Positions 26,921 to 35,062 of a stretch of 64,000 nucleotides of DNA are shown one piece after another. How positions within the stretch are numbered: the first letter of the stretch is position 1; each line of letters begins with the position of its first letter. The notes beneath the pieces were generated by a model. That model was not told the DNA's origin. It saw only the letters and a list, made by a program, of their open reading frames with translations, and searched no databases. Source of the DNA: Rubrivirga litoralis (GTDB taxonomy: Bacteria; Bacteroidota; Rhodothermia; Rhodothermales; Rubricoccaceae); NCBI RefSeq assembly GCF_031846415.1, contig NZ_JAVRHT010000007.1, forward strand, positions 49,053 to 113,052, read 5' to 3'. A program made the position numbers and the translations under genes.

Positions 26921-27418
26921 ATGTCCGCCCCGCCCCTGCTGCCCGGCGTCCCCGGCGACGTCACGGCGCCGCGCCAGACGCTGCTCCCCGACCTCCGCCG
27001 GTTCCGACTCGCCGACGACGCGTCGTACACGTGGCGGCACACGCCCGAGGGCGGGGCGGAGGGCGTTTACCGGCTCGTCGTGCCGGCTGGGTTCGAGCAC
27101 GACTTTGCGAGCGTGCCCCGGCCGCTGTGGGCGCTCGTCGCGCCCATCGATCTGGGCATCGCGTCCATCTTCCACGACTGGCTCTACGCGCGGGCGGGCC
27201 GCGCCGAGACGCTCCGGTGGGCGGGGCGGACGCCGGGGGCGGGGTGGGAGCCGGTGCCCAAATGGTGGACGCGCCGCGACGCCGACCGGCTGTTCGCGCG
27301 GCTCATGCGCGAGCAGGGCGTGCCACGGTGGCGGCGGCGGGCGGCGTTCCTGGCCGTCCGCGCGTTCGCGGGCGGGGTTTGGGGGCGACGTCAGACGCGC
27401 CCGGCGCCGCGGCCATAA
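26921..27418 (+). CDS. DUF1353 family protein
   Basis: 165 residues. Characteristic DUF1353 motifs: VVPAGFEHDFASVPRPLWAL (family FdfASvP) and SIFHDWLYA (HDwLY), plus a C-terminal DADRLFARLMREQGV. Short proteins of this family occur in phages and bacterial chromosomes; the conserved His/Asp suggest an enzyme but no reaction is established. An insertion (TLRWAGRTPGAGWEP) follows HDWLYA and is partly coded by 11-mer words. Start ATG after a run of CCGCCCCGCCCCG. Confidence 0.85.
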   Translation: MSAPPLLPGVPGDVTAPRQTLLPDLRRFRLADDASYTWRHTPEGGAEGVYRLVVPAGFEHDFASVPRPLWALVAPIDLGIASIFHDWLYARAGRAETLRWAGRTPGAGWEPVPKWWTRRDADRLFARLMREQGVPRWRRRAAFLAVRAFAGGVWGRRQTRPAPRP

Positions 27419-27489
27419 GCCCTACCTTACGCCCGGCTCCCGCGTCCGCCCCGCCCTCTGGGACCGCCCTTTGGGTTCGCCCCGCCGCC

Positions 27490-29943
27490 ATGCTCCGCCT
27501 GCTCGCTCTCGTCCTCCTCACGGTTCTCGCGGCCGGGTGCGCCACGACCACGCCGCCCCGCCCGACCGCAGACGCGCCGGGCGGGGCGGCGCTTCCGACG
27601 ATCGCCGCGAAGACGGCCGGCATGGAACGGCGCGACGGCTTCCTGCCCGTCTACTGGGACGCCGCGGCCGGGAAGGCGTGGCTCGAAGTGCCGGCGCTCG
27701 ACACGGACCTCCTCTACGTCGTCTCGCTGGCGGCCGGGCTGGGGTCGAACGACGTCGGCCTCGACCGGGGGCAGCTCGGCGGCGAGCGCGTGGTCCGGTT
27801 CGAGCGGGTCGGGCCGCGCGTGCTCCTCGTGCAGCCGAACCTCCGGTTCCGGGCCGACACCGACAACGCGGCCGAGCGGCTGGCCGTCGAGGACGCGTTC
27901 GCGCCGTCGGTCGTGTGGGGCTTCGACGTGGGCGCCGAGGGCGAGGGCGGGGCGGTGCTCCTCGACGCGACCGACTTCGTGGTCCGCGACGCGCACGGCG
28001 TGGCACAGCGGCTGAAGGGGACCGGCCAGGGCGCGTTCGCGCTCGACCGCGCGCGGAGCGCGCTCGTCCCGGCCGAGCTCAAGGCGTTCCCGCAGAACAC
28101 CGAACTCGAAGCCCGCCTCACGTTCGCCAGCGACGCGCCGGGCCGCTACGTCCGCGACGTGGCCGCCGACCCGACGGCGGTGACGGTCCGCGTGCGGCAC
28201 TCGTTCGTGGCGCTGCCGCCGCCGGGCTACACGCCGCGGCCGTTCCGCCCGGCCTCGGGCTACTTTCCCACCGGCTACGCCGACTACGCGGTCCCCATCG
28301 GCGAGGAGGTCGAGCGGCGGTTTATCACGCGGCACCGTTTGCAGTGCGCCGCCCCGCCCGACGCGAGCGGCCTGTGCGACCCGGTCGAGCCCATCGTGTA
28401 CTACCTGGACCCCGGGACGCCCGAGCCCGTGCGCGGGGCGCTCCTGGACGGGGCGCGGTGGTGGACCGACGCGTTCCGCGCCGCCGGCTTCCGCGACGCC
28501 TACCGCGTCGAGGTCCGGCCGGACTCGGTCGACCCGCTCGACGTCCGCTACAACACGATCCAGTGGGTCCACCGGGCCACGCGCGGGTGGAGCTACGGGG
28601 CCAGCGTGACGGACCCGCGGACGGGCGAGATCCTAAAGGGCGCCGTCTCGTTGGGCTCGCTCCGCGTGCGCCAGGACTACCTCATCGCCGAGGGCCTGCT
28701 CGCACCGTACACCGGGGAGAACGCGGCCGGCTTCGACCCGGAGGGCGACCCCATGCTCGCGCTCGCGCTCGCGCGGCTCCGCCAGCTCTCGGCCCACGAG
28801 GTCGGCCACACGATCGGGCTCGCCCACAACTTTGCCGCCTCGACGCAGGGCCGCGCCTCGGTCATGGACTACCCCGCCCCGCTCGCCGCCGTCGCCGAGG
28901 GCGGGGTGGACCTGTCGGACGCCTACGGCGTCGGCCTGGGCGACTGGGACGTGCAGGCCGTCCGCTACGGGTACACGCCGGACGAGAGCGCGCTGCCGGC
29001 GATCCTGGCCGAGACCCGCGCACGCGGGCTCCTCTTCCTCACCGACGCCGACGCCCGCCCCGCCGGGGCCGCCTCGCCCGTCGCCGCGCTCTGGGACAAC
29101 GGGGCCGACGCCGTCGCGGCGCTCCGCTCGCAGATGGCCGTGCGGCGCGCGGCGCTCGACCGCTTTGGGGAGGCCGCCGTCCGCGAGGGGCGCCCGCTGG
29201 CAACGCTCGAAGAGGTCCTCGTCCCGCTCTACCTCGGCCACCGCTACCAGGTCGAGGCGGCGTCTCACCTCGTGGGCGGGGTGGCGTACGCGTACACCGA
29301 GCGCGGCGACGGATCCGCCCCGCCCGCGCCGGTCCCGGGTGACGTGCAGGCCGCGGCGCTCGGCGCGCTCTTGGAAGCCGTCACGCCGGCGGCTCTGGCG
29401 CTGCCCGACGCGGCCCGACTCATCCCGCCCCGCCCGCCGGGCTACGGCGCCACGCGCGAGCTGTTCGACCGGCGGACCGGGCTCACGTTCGACCCCGTGG
29501 CCCCGGCCGAGACGGCGGCGACGCTGGTGTTCGGGTTCCTGCTCGACCCCGACCGCGCGGCGCGGCTCGCGTACCAGCCCGCCCTCGACGGCTCGCTCCC
29601 CGGCCTCGCCGACGTCCTGGAGCGGACGACGACCGCCGTCCGCACGGCGCCGGCGGCGACGCCCTACGAGATGGCCCTCCGCCGGGCCACCCTCTCCGCG
29701 TGGGTCGACGGCCTGCTCGGCCTCGCGGCCGACGACGACGCAGCCCCCGAGGTCCAGGCCGCAGCGGTCGACCACGCGCTCGCGCTCGGCGCCCAGCTCT
29801 CCGCCGACGGGGGCGGGGCGGACGGCGCGCTCGACCGATGGCTGGCCGACCGGATCTTCCGCTTCCTCGACCGCGAGTACGACCCGGAGGGCGGGGTGGA
29901 GCGGCTGGACGCGCCGCCGGGGGCGCCGATTGGGAGCAGGTAG
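27490..29943 (+). CDS. Zinc-dependent metalloprotease, DUF5117/DUF4953 type, lipoprotein
   Basis: 817 residues. Signal with lipobox LAAGC (Cys about 17), so an envelope lipoprotein. DUF5118/DUF5117-type region (FLPVYWDAAAGKAWLEV, LYVVSLAAGLGSNDVGLDRG) precedes a gluzincin-like catalytic part with HEVGHTIGLAHN (His436, Glu437, His440, His446) and a met-turn-like SVMDYPAP; the C-terminal DUF4953 part is helical. Expected to cleave secreted or imported peptides. The last codons and the stop TAG (29941-29943) are inside the first copy of the GAGCAGGTA repeat, so the tail PIGSR* is repeat-determined. Converges with radC across the S23 cassette. Confidence 0.93.
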   Translation: MLRLLALVLLTVLAAGCATTTPPRPTADAPGGAALPTIAAKTAGMERRDGFLPVYWDAAAGKAWLEVPALDTDLLYVVSLAAGLGSNDVGLDRGQLGGERVVRFERVGPRVLLVQPNLRFRADTDNAAERLAVEDAFAPSVVWGFDVGAEGEGGAVLLDATDFVVRDAHGVAQRLKGTGQGAFALDRARSALVPAELKAFPQNTELEARLTFASDAPGRYVRDVAADPTAVTVRVRHSFVALPPPGYTPRPFRPASGYFPTGYADYAVPIGEEVERRFITRHRLQCAAPPDASGLCDPVEPIVYYLDPGTPEPVRGALLDGARWWTDAFRAAGFRDAYRVEVRPDSVDPLDVRYNTIQWVHRATRGWSYGASVTDPRTGEILKGAVSLGSLRVRQDYLIAEGLLAPYTGENAAGFDPEGDPMLALALARLRQLSAHEVGHTIGLAHNFAASTQGRASVMDYPAPLAAVAEGGVDLSDAYGVGLGDWDVQAVRYGYTPDESALPAILAETRARGLLFLTDADARPAGAASPVAALWDNGADAVAALRSQMAVRRAALDRFGEAAVREGRPLATLEEVLVPLYLGHRYQVEAASHLVGGVAYAYTERGDGSAPPAPVPGDVQAAALGALLEAVTPAALALPDAARLIPPRPPGYGATRELFDRRTGLTFDPVAPAETAATLVFGFLLDPDRAARLAYQPALDGSLPGLADVLERTTTAVRTAPAATPYEMALRRATLSAWVDGLLGLAADDDAAPEVQAAAVDHALALGAQLSADGGGADGALDRWLADRIFRFLDREYDPEGGVERLDAPPGAPIGSR

Positions 29944-29993
29944 AGCAGGTAGAGCAGGTAGAGCAGGTAGAGCAGGTAGAGCAGGTAGAGCAG
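29934..29993. repeat. Tandem GAGCAGGTA, 6.7 copies
   Basis: Six perfect 9-bp copies (29934-29987) and a partial one to 29993. It contains the stop codon of the metalloprotease gene. The inverted partner is at 30387. Confidence 0.95.
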
Positions 29994-29994
29994 C

Positions 29995-30381
29995 CTACGG
30001 CCGGTGGGCGGGGGCGCACCAGCGGTCGCGGGTCGAGATCATCCGAAGCAAGCCGGCGTTGATCTGCCGGTACTGGGCCGCGAGCGCGGTGGCGACGTCT
30101 GCGTCGAGGTAGCCGCAACGCTCCGCGAATCGGACCCACGTCAGCGTCTCTTCGGCCTCGGCATGGGCGTCGGAGAGTTTGCTCGCAAAATGTCTGGGAT
30201 ACCCGCGCTTTGCCCACGCTTCGGACAGGTTTGCGCAGACGCTCCGAGACGACCGCCGGACCTGATCGGTCAGCGCATACTGCTCTTCCTTCGGCCACCG
30301 CTTCGACTGCTCGAACAGCGCCATCGCACAAGCGAAGGCCTCGCCATAGACGTGGAGCTCTCTGACTTCTCTGATCGCCAT
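29995..30381 (-). CDS. Four-helix-bundle protein, S23/IVP family
   Basis: 128 residues. Typical S23 ribosomal-intervening-sequence-like protein: IREVRELHVYGEAFACAMAL, ALTDQVRRSSRSVCANLSEA, WAKRGYPRHFASKLSDAHAE, AEETLTWVRFAERCGYLD. The family folds as a four-helix bundle; relatives are encoded in 23S rRNA intervening sequences and as accessory Avd proteins beside diversity-generating reverse transcriptases, but neither rRNA nor a reverse transcriptase is present here. It is framed by inverted tandem words. GC is lower than its neighbours, which with the framing suggests transfer. ATG 30381 fits the family N-terminus. Confidence 0.92.
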   Translation of the reverse strand: MAIREVRELHVYGEAFACAMALFEQSKRWPKEEQYALTDQVRRSSRSVCANLSEAWAKRGYPRHFASKLSDAHAEAEETLTWVRFAERCGYLDADVATALAAQYRQINAGLLRMISTRDRWCAPAHRP

Positions 30382-30386
30382 TGCTC

Positions 30387-30437
30387 TACCTGCTCTCTCG
30401 CTCTACCTGCTCTCCCGCTCTACCTGCTCTCTCGCCC
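30387..30437. repeat. Inverted partner: TACCTGCTC core, 17-bp period, 3 copies
   Basis: TACCTGCTC at 30387, 30404 and 30421, each followed by TCTCGCTC or a close variant, giving three 17-bp units. TACCTGCTC is the exact complement of GAGCAGGTA in the left array. The array ends 3 bases before the radC stop codon. Confidence 0.9.
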
Positions 30438-30439
30438 CC

Positions 30440-31213
30440 TCACCCCGCCCCGCCCATCAGCCCGCGCTCGGCGAGCGACGTGAAGCCGCGGCCCGCGATG
30501 ACGATGTGGTCGTGGACTGGGATGCCCAGCACCCGCCCCGCCTCGACCAGCTGCTTCGTGACCGCCACGTCCTCGCGGCTGGGCTCGGGGTTGCCCGACG
30601 GGTGGTTGTGGAGGCACACGACCGACGCGGCGTGCTCCAGGATGGCCCGCTCGAACACCTGGCGCGGCTCGACAATGGAGGCCGCCAGTCCGCCCGTCGT
30701 CAGCGTGTACTCGGACGTGACCACGTTGGCCGTGTTGAGGTGGAGCACGACGAACACCTCGCGGGGCAGGTCGCGGAGGCGCGGGCCGTAGGCGGCGGCC
30801 ACGTCGGCCGGGCTCCGCACCTGGACGCGGCCCGCGGGCGGGGCGGCCTCGACGCGGCGGCCGATCTCGAACACGGCCGCCAGCTGCGCCGCCTTCGCCG
30901 GGCCGACGCCCTTCGTGGACCGCGCCACCTGGGCCGCGTCGCGCCGGGCCAGCTTCGCCAGCGACCCGTACGCCTGGAGCAGCGCCTGCCCCAGCTCGAC
31001 GGCCGACACGCTCCGCCCGCCGACGCGCGTCCCGCTCCCGAACACGAGCCCCACCAGTTCGGCATCCGACAACGCGGACGGGCCTTTGGCCAGAAGCTTT
31101 TCGCGGGGCCGGTCCGCTTCGGGCCGGTCGCGGATGGGGACGTACCCGTACTGGACGTCGGGCTCCTCGGGCTCGTGGAGCGAGATCCCGGGGCGGAAGG
31201 CGTCGGCGGGCAT
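30440..31213 (-). CDS. radC: RadC family JAB/MPN-domain protein
   Basis: 257 residues. N-terminal helix-hairpin-helix-like part (GPSALSDAELVGLVFGSGTR, VGPAKAAQLAAVFEIGRRV) and a C-terminal JAB metalloprotease-like domain with the zinc motif HNHPSGNPEPSREDVAVTKQ followed by GIPVHDHIVIAG. The family was named for a presumed DNA repair role that is not proven; the metal-binding motif suggests a nuclease or peptidase. The C-terminal GLMGGAG is coded by an 11-mer word. Confidence 0.93.
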   Translation of the reverse strand: MPADAFRPGISLHEPEEPDVQYGYVPIRDRPEADRPREKLLAKGPSALSDAELVGLVFGSGTRVGGRSVSAVELGQALLQAYGSLAKLARRDAAQVARSTKGVGPAKAAQLAAVFEIGRRVEAAPPAGRVQVRSPADVAAAYGPRLRDLPREVFVVLHLNTANVVTSEYTLTTGGLAASIVEPRQVFERAILEHAASVVCLHNHPSGNPEPSREDVAVTKQLVEAGRVLGIPVHDHIVIAGRGFTSLAERGLMGGAG

Positions 31214-31432
31214 GGGCGGGGTGGGTGCGAGCGGGCCTCGCTAGACCCGCCGCCCCGCCCGGCGTAACCCTCCCGGGCCGCCCCGCCCCCGCAGCGACAG
31301 CGGATTTGCGGGCGGGGTGGTACCACGTCTGCCCCGCGTCGCGCCTCACCGCCCCGCCCGAAACGCACGCCGCCCCGCCCCGGACGAGCGGGGTGGGGCG
31401 GCCGGTCGACAGGTGGGGTGGCGCCTCGTGCC

Positions 31433-32965
31433 TTACTCAGGGATCAGCTCGTTGAGCAGGTGCTCGTTCGACGGGCTCAGCTGGATCTGCTTGAGCAGCG
31501 CCTGCATGGCCTCGTCGGGGTAGCGGGAGTTCAGCGCGCGGAGGAGCATGTTGCGCTGCTTCGCGATCTCGTCCGGCACGAGGCGCTCCTCGTTCCGCGT
31601 CCCCGAGCGCTTGATGTTGATGGCCGGGTAGATCCGCTTTTCCGAGAGGTCGCGGTCGAGGACGATCTCGGCGTTGCCGGTCCCCTTGAACTCCTCGAAG
31701 ATCACGTCGTCCATGCGGCTGCCGGTCTCGACGAGCGCCGTGGCGATGATGGTCAGCGAGCCGCCGTTCTCGATGTTCCGGGCCGACCCGAAGATCTTGC
31801 GCGGCATGAGGAGCGCGCGGGCGTCGAGGCCGCCCGACATGGTCCGCCCGGAGTTGCCGCCGAACAGGTTGAACGTCCGCCCGAGGCGCGTGAGCGAGTC
31901 GAGCAGGATCACGACATCGTTCTTCTGCTCGACGAGCCGGCGCGCGTACTCGAACGCGAGCGTGGCCACGCGGACGTGGTTGTCTTCGCCAGCGTCGTTC
32001 GACGACGCGAAGACGGTGCACTCCGTGTTCCGGCGGAAGTCGGTCACCTCCTCGGGCCGCTCGTCGATGAGCAGGGCCACGAGCTTGACCTCGGGGTGGT
32101 TCTCGGCGAGCCCGGCGGCGATCCCCTTCAGGAGCACCGTCTTGCCGGCGCGGGGCGGGGCGACGATGAGCGCCCGCTGGCCCTTCCCGAGCGGCGAGAC
32201 CATGTCGATGACGCGCATCGACGTGTCGTCGGAGCCGGTTACGAGGTGGAGCTTTTCCTCGGGGTAGATGACGAGGCCCTCATCGAAGTCCTCGGTCTCC
32301 TCGGCCCACTCGTCCGGGCTCATACCCATCACTTCCTCGACTTCGGAGACTTGCCAGGCCCCCTTGCGGCCCGGCTTGATCGTGCCCTTGAGGAGCACAC
32401 CGTCGCGGAGGTTGTACTTCTGGATGAGCGGGGGCGGCATGAACGGGTCGTTGTCGCCCTTGGTCAGCGAGGTCGAGAGCTCGCGGATGAACCCGAACTT
32501 CTTGTCGCCGATCAACTCCAGCATGCCCTCGAACGGCTCGCCGGGGTGGCCGCCGCCCTTGCTGTTGTCGCCGCCTTTTTTCGGGGAGTCCCCGCCCTTT
32601 TTGGAGCGGCTCCGCTTTTTGCGGCGGCCCCCGCCCTCGTCGTCGCTGCCGCCCTCGTCGGGGAGGCTGTCGCTGGAGGCGACGGGCTCGGCGTCGCGCG
32701 TCTTGCGGCGGCGGCGCTTGGGGGCCTCGGAGCCGCCGTCGGCCTGGGCGTCCTCTGTGGGGGCCGGGGCGTCCTCCTTCTTTTTGCGCGTGCGGCGCTT
32801 GGCGGGGGCTTTCGCATCGGCCGCGTCGGACGATCCGTTCGTGCCGCTGGCGCTCCCGGTGAGGTCGATGACCTTGGTCCGCGACCGCGACCGGCGCTTG
32901 GTGTCAGCGTCGTCGGGGCGGTCCGTCGCGTCGTCGGGGGCCGACGAGCTCGTCTTGTCTGCCAT
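31433..32965 (-). CDS. rho: Transcription termination factor Rho
   Basis: 510 residues, longer than the usual about 420 owing to a low-complexity N-terminal extension of about 140 residues with alternating basic (KKRSRSKKGG, KRRRRKTR) and acidic/Ser stretches, common in Bacteroidota and Actinobacteria Rho. Then the RNA-binding domain (MLELIGDKKFGFIREL), Walker A APPRAGKTVLLKGIA, VALLIDERPEEVTDF, the Q-loop/R-loop region, and the C-terminal MLLRALNSRYPDEAMQALL. It acts as a hexameric RNA-dependent ATPase that ends transcripts, relevant here because few intrinsic terminators with T tracts were seen. Confidence 0.97.
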   Translation of the reverse strand: MADKTSSSAPDDATDRPDDADTKRRSRSRTKVIDLTGSASGTNGSSDAADAKAPAKRRTRKKKEDAPAPTEDAQADGGSEAPKRRRRKTRDAEPVASSDSLPDEGGSDDEGGGRRKKRSRSKKGGDSPKKGGDNSKGGGHPGEPFEGMLELIGDKKFGFIRELSTSLTKGDNDPFMPPPLIQKYNLRDGVLLKGTIKPGRKGAWQVSEVEEVMGMSPDEWAEETEDFDEGLVIYPEEKLHLVTGSDDTSMRVIDMVSPLGKGQRALIVAPPRAGKTVLLKGIAAGLAENHPEVKLVALLIDERPEEVTDFRRNTECTVFASSNDAGEDNHVRVATLAFEYARRLVEQKNDVVILLDSLTRLGRTFNLFGGNSGRTMSGGLDARALLMPRKIFGSARNIENGGSLTIIATALVETGSRMDDVIFEEFKGTGNAEIVLDRDLSEKRIYPAINIKRSGTRNEERLVPDEIAKQRNMLLRALNSRYPDEAMQALLKQIQLSPSNEHLLNELIPE

Positions 32966-33389
32966 GAAATGGATGGCTGGCGATACAGGGCGTCGGCGGG
33001 CGCCGGCGCGTCGGGGGGAAGGCGGCCGGGGCCGAGCATGCGCTCAGGCGTGTGCGGCCGCAGGGGTCCGTGCGGATCGTTCGGGCGTCCGGCGCGTGTG
33101 CGGCCGGACAAGCACTCGGCCCAACTCAGCGCGGGCCTGTGCGAAACGGTTACAACAATCGGGCCGGCCGCGGAGGCATCCGCTCCGTCTCGCTCCGCTG
33201 CGACGACGTGACTGCCGGCCCTAGAGTGCCCCGGCTGCGTCGGATGGGTTCGCGAGTGGGGCCACGTTCTGACGACGGAGAAGATAGACGGTTTCCCCAC
33301 GGGAAGCAAGCGCACGTGCCGCCCCGCTCCCACGTCGGGCGGGGCCGAGGCTACAACCCCCTCGGGCGGGGCGGCGCTATCCTCGGGCC
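32966..33389. other. Divergent intergenic region, rho / rnhB
   Basis: 424 bases, likely holding both promoters and a long rho leader. On the minus strand TGTTGTAACCGTTTCGC (about 33154-33138) contains TAAC...TTTCG, a possible promoter box, about 175 bases before the rho ATG. On the plus strand GCTATCCTCGGGCC directly precedes the rnhB ATG. 11-mer copies lie near 33340-33370. No gene seen. Confidence 0.4.
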
Positions 33390-33986
33390 ATGCCCGACCT
33401 CTCCCTCGAACACCGCCACTGGGCTGCCGGACGGCATGTCGTTGCCGGCTTGGACGAGGCCGGGCGGGGCTGCCTCGCCGGCCCGGTCGTGGCCGCCGCC
33501 GTCGTGCTCCCGCCGGACGCCCGTCTCCCCGGCCTGGACGACTCCAAAAAGCTCTCGCCAGCGGCCCGCGAGGCGCTCGTTCCCACGATCGAGCGCGTCG
33601 CCGTCGCCGTCGCCGTCGGCCAGTGCTCGCCGGAGGAGGTCGACCGGCTGAACGTGCTATGGGCGGCGATGGAGGCCATGCGCCGCGCGGCGGCCGCCCT
33701 CCCCGCCCCGCCCGACGCGGTCCTGGTCGACGGCAACACGCGGATCCCAGACGCGCCGTGCCCGCAGGAGACGGTCGTCAAGGGCGACGGGCTCAGCCTG
33801 TCGATCGCGGCGGCGTCGGTCGTGGCCAAGGTGACGCGGGACCGGATCATGGTCGAGCTCGACGCGGCGTTCCCGGCCTACGGCTGGGCGGGGCACAAGG
33901 GGTACCCGACGGCGGCGCACTACGCGGCGCTCGCGGAGCACGGGCCGAGTCCGCACCACCGGCGCTCGTTCCGCCTCACGCGGTAA
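33390..33986 (+). CDS. rnhB: Ribonuclease HII
   Basis: 198 residues. Removes ribonucleotides and RNA from RNA-DNA hybrids. Conserved motifs: GLDEAGRGCLAGPVVAAAVV (catalytic Asp/Glu), DDSKKLSPAARE, IAAASVVAKVTRDRIM (catalytic Asp), and YGWAGHKGYPTAAHYAAL. Length is normal. Start ATG 33390. Confidence 0.96.
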   Translation: MPDLSLEHRHWAAGRHVVAGLDEAGRGCLAGPVVAAAVVLPPDARLPGLDDSKKLSPAAREALVPTIERVAVAVAVGQCSPEEVDRLNVLWAAMEAMRRAAAALPAPPDAVLVDGNTRIPDAPCPQETVVKGDGLSLSIAAASVVAKVTRDRIMVELDAAFPAYGWAGHKGYPTAAHYAALAEHGPSPHHRRSFRLTR

Positions 33987-34040
33987 CGCGCGGGCGGGGC
34001 GGCCGCCGGCAGAGCAACCGCGGGCGGGGTGGAGCGCCTG

Positions 34041-34577
34041 TCAGCCGCCCCGCTCGACGACGGCCTCGGCCACGTCGCGGGCGACGAGCGCGGGGAGCCG
34101 GTCGGCGTCGACGACGAAGTGGGCCTGGGCGTACGTCGGCTCGCGCTCGGCCAGGAGCGCGCCGACGCGTCGGGCCAGCGCCTCGCCCTGGAGCGGCCGC
34201 CCCGCCCCGTCGGCCAGGAGCGGACGGCCCCCGGCGTCTCCGAGGCGTGCGAGCGTGGTCGCGGCGGACGCGCGGAGCCACACGACGACGCCCGCCGTCT
34301 GCGCCGTCCACAGGTTCACGAGGTCCACGAGCGCGCCGCCGCCGGTCGCCACGACGAGGCCCTCGGCGTTCGTGGTCTCGGCGAGGGCCTCGGCCTCGGC
34401 CTCGCGGAACGCGGCCTCCCCGCCCCGCTCGAACAGGGCGGGGATGGTCTGCCCCGTCCGCGCCTCGATCAGCCAGTCCAGGTCAACGAAGCGGTACCCC
34501 AGGCGGTCGGCCACGAGCGGGCCGACGGTGCTCTTGCCGGAGGCCATGAAGCCGGTGAGGTAGACGCGGGGGGACAC
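34041..34577 (-). CDS. aroK: Shikimate kinase
   Basis: 178 residues. Fifth step of the shikimate pathway: ATP-dependent phosphorylation of shikimate. Walker A GFMASGKSTVG, DLDWLIEARTG (shikimate binding), FREAEAEAL, VATGGGALV and the lid RPLLADGAGRP are all present. No ATG is available; GTG 34577 gives SPRVYLTGFMASGKST, the normal short N-terminus. Four bases upstream begin five copies of a 7-bp word (34582-34621). Confidence 0.95.
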   Translation of the reverse strand: MSPRVYLTGFMASGKSTVGPLVADRLGYRFVDLDWLIEARTGQTIPALFERGGEAAFREAEAEALAETTNAEGLVVATGGGALVDLVNLWTAQTAGVVVWLRASAATTLARLGDAGGRPLLADGAGRPLQGEALARRVGALLAEREPTYAQAHFVVDADRLPALVARDVAEAVVERGG

Positions 34578-34581
34578 GGAA

Positions 34582-34621
34582 GGAAGGCGGAAGGCGGAAG
34601 GCGGAAGGCGGAAGGCGGAAG
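34582..34621. repeat. Tandem GGAAGGC, 5.7 copies, at the aroK start
   Basis: Five perfect 7-bp copies from 34582 plus a partial one. On the aroK strand it is the pyrimidine-rich leader (GCCTTCC)n ending 4 bases from GTG. The same word in the same place precedes apt (52971-53007). Confidence 0.95.
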
Positions 34622-34636
34622 ATCGTGCGGGCAGCG

Positions 34637-35011
34637 GGCAGCAAGGTGCCCCGCCCCGCCCGTGGGCGGGGTGGTAGAGGCGACCGGCGGTCGCCCGCAA
34701 GCAGCACACCCGCCACCCCGTCCGCCGAAAATGGTCCGGGCCAGATTCGTAGGGACACCATGCATGGTGTCCGCATTGGGGGCACGGCACGCCCGCCCCA
34801 CCCAGGTCGGAGGGGGCATCGGGCGGGGCGGTCTGGGCACGTACCCGCCCCGCCCGTCACCGCCCCGGACACGGCACGCCGCGTCCCTACGAGTGCCTGA
34901 CGCCGGGCGGGGCGGGGCGGGACGAACCGGGCGCCGCCCCGCCCGCGGACGACTGCCGGTCGCCCCTACCACCCACGGGCGGGGCGGCCGGAACATTTCG
35001 CAGCGCCCGCC
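34637..35011. repeat. Palindrome/11-mer mosaic between aroK and truA
   Basis: Order on plus: 11-mers; GGCGACCGGCGGTCGCC (34679-34695); GGACACCATGCATGGTGTCC (34753-34772, perfect 20-bp palindrome); 11-mers; GGACACGGCACGCCGCGTCC (34867-34886, near-palindrome); 11-mers; GACTGCCGGTCGCCCCTACC (about 34964-34983, half of the GGCGACCGG type); 11-mer. No open frame with homology. Palindrome types recur at 20585-20644, 49925-50224 and 53058. Confidence 0.7.
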
Positions 35012-35060
35012 CCATCCCCCATCCCCCATCCCCCATCCCCCATCCCCCATCCCCCATCCC
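35012..35060. repeat. Tandem 7-bp CCCATCC word, 7 copies, at the truA start
   Basis: AT dinucleotides recur every 7 bases from 35014 to 35056 in a run of C. It ends 2 bases before the TTG start codon of truA. Same period and same place relative to the start codon as the GGAAGGC repeat of aroK, but another word. Confidence 0.95.
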
Positions 35061-35062
35061 CT

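Larger units (their letters stand above)
29934..30437. mobile_element. Putative S23 cassette: inverted tandem words around a four-helix-bundle gene
   Basis: A gene of 387 bp lies between a 9-bp tandem array (29934-29993) and an inverted array with the same 9-mer core but 17-bp period (30387-30437). The gene fits the space almost exactly: its stop is 1 base from the left array and its start 5 bases from the right array. The flanking genes converge on it and end at its borders. No transposase, and no target-site duplication recognised. Mobility is inferred from the structure only. Confidence 0.4.

Noticed and set aside
29934..30437. CRISPR-like array at the S23 locus.
   Set aside because: Repeats are contiguous 9- or 17-bp tandem units without spacers, and no cas gene is nearby.
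29934..30437. Diversity-generating retroelement (S23 proteins resemble Avd).
   Set aside because: No reverse transcriptase and no template/variable repeat pair is present in the window.
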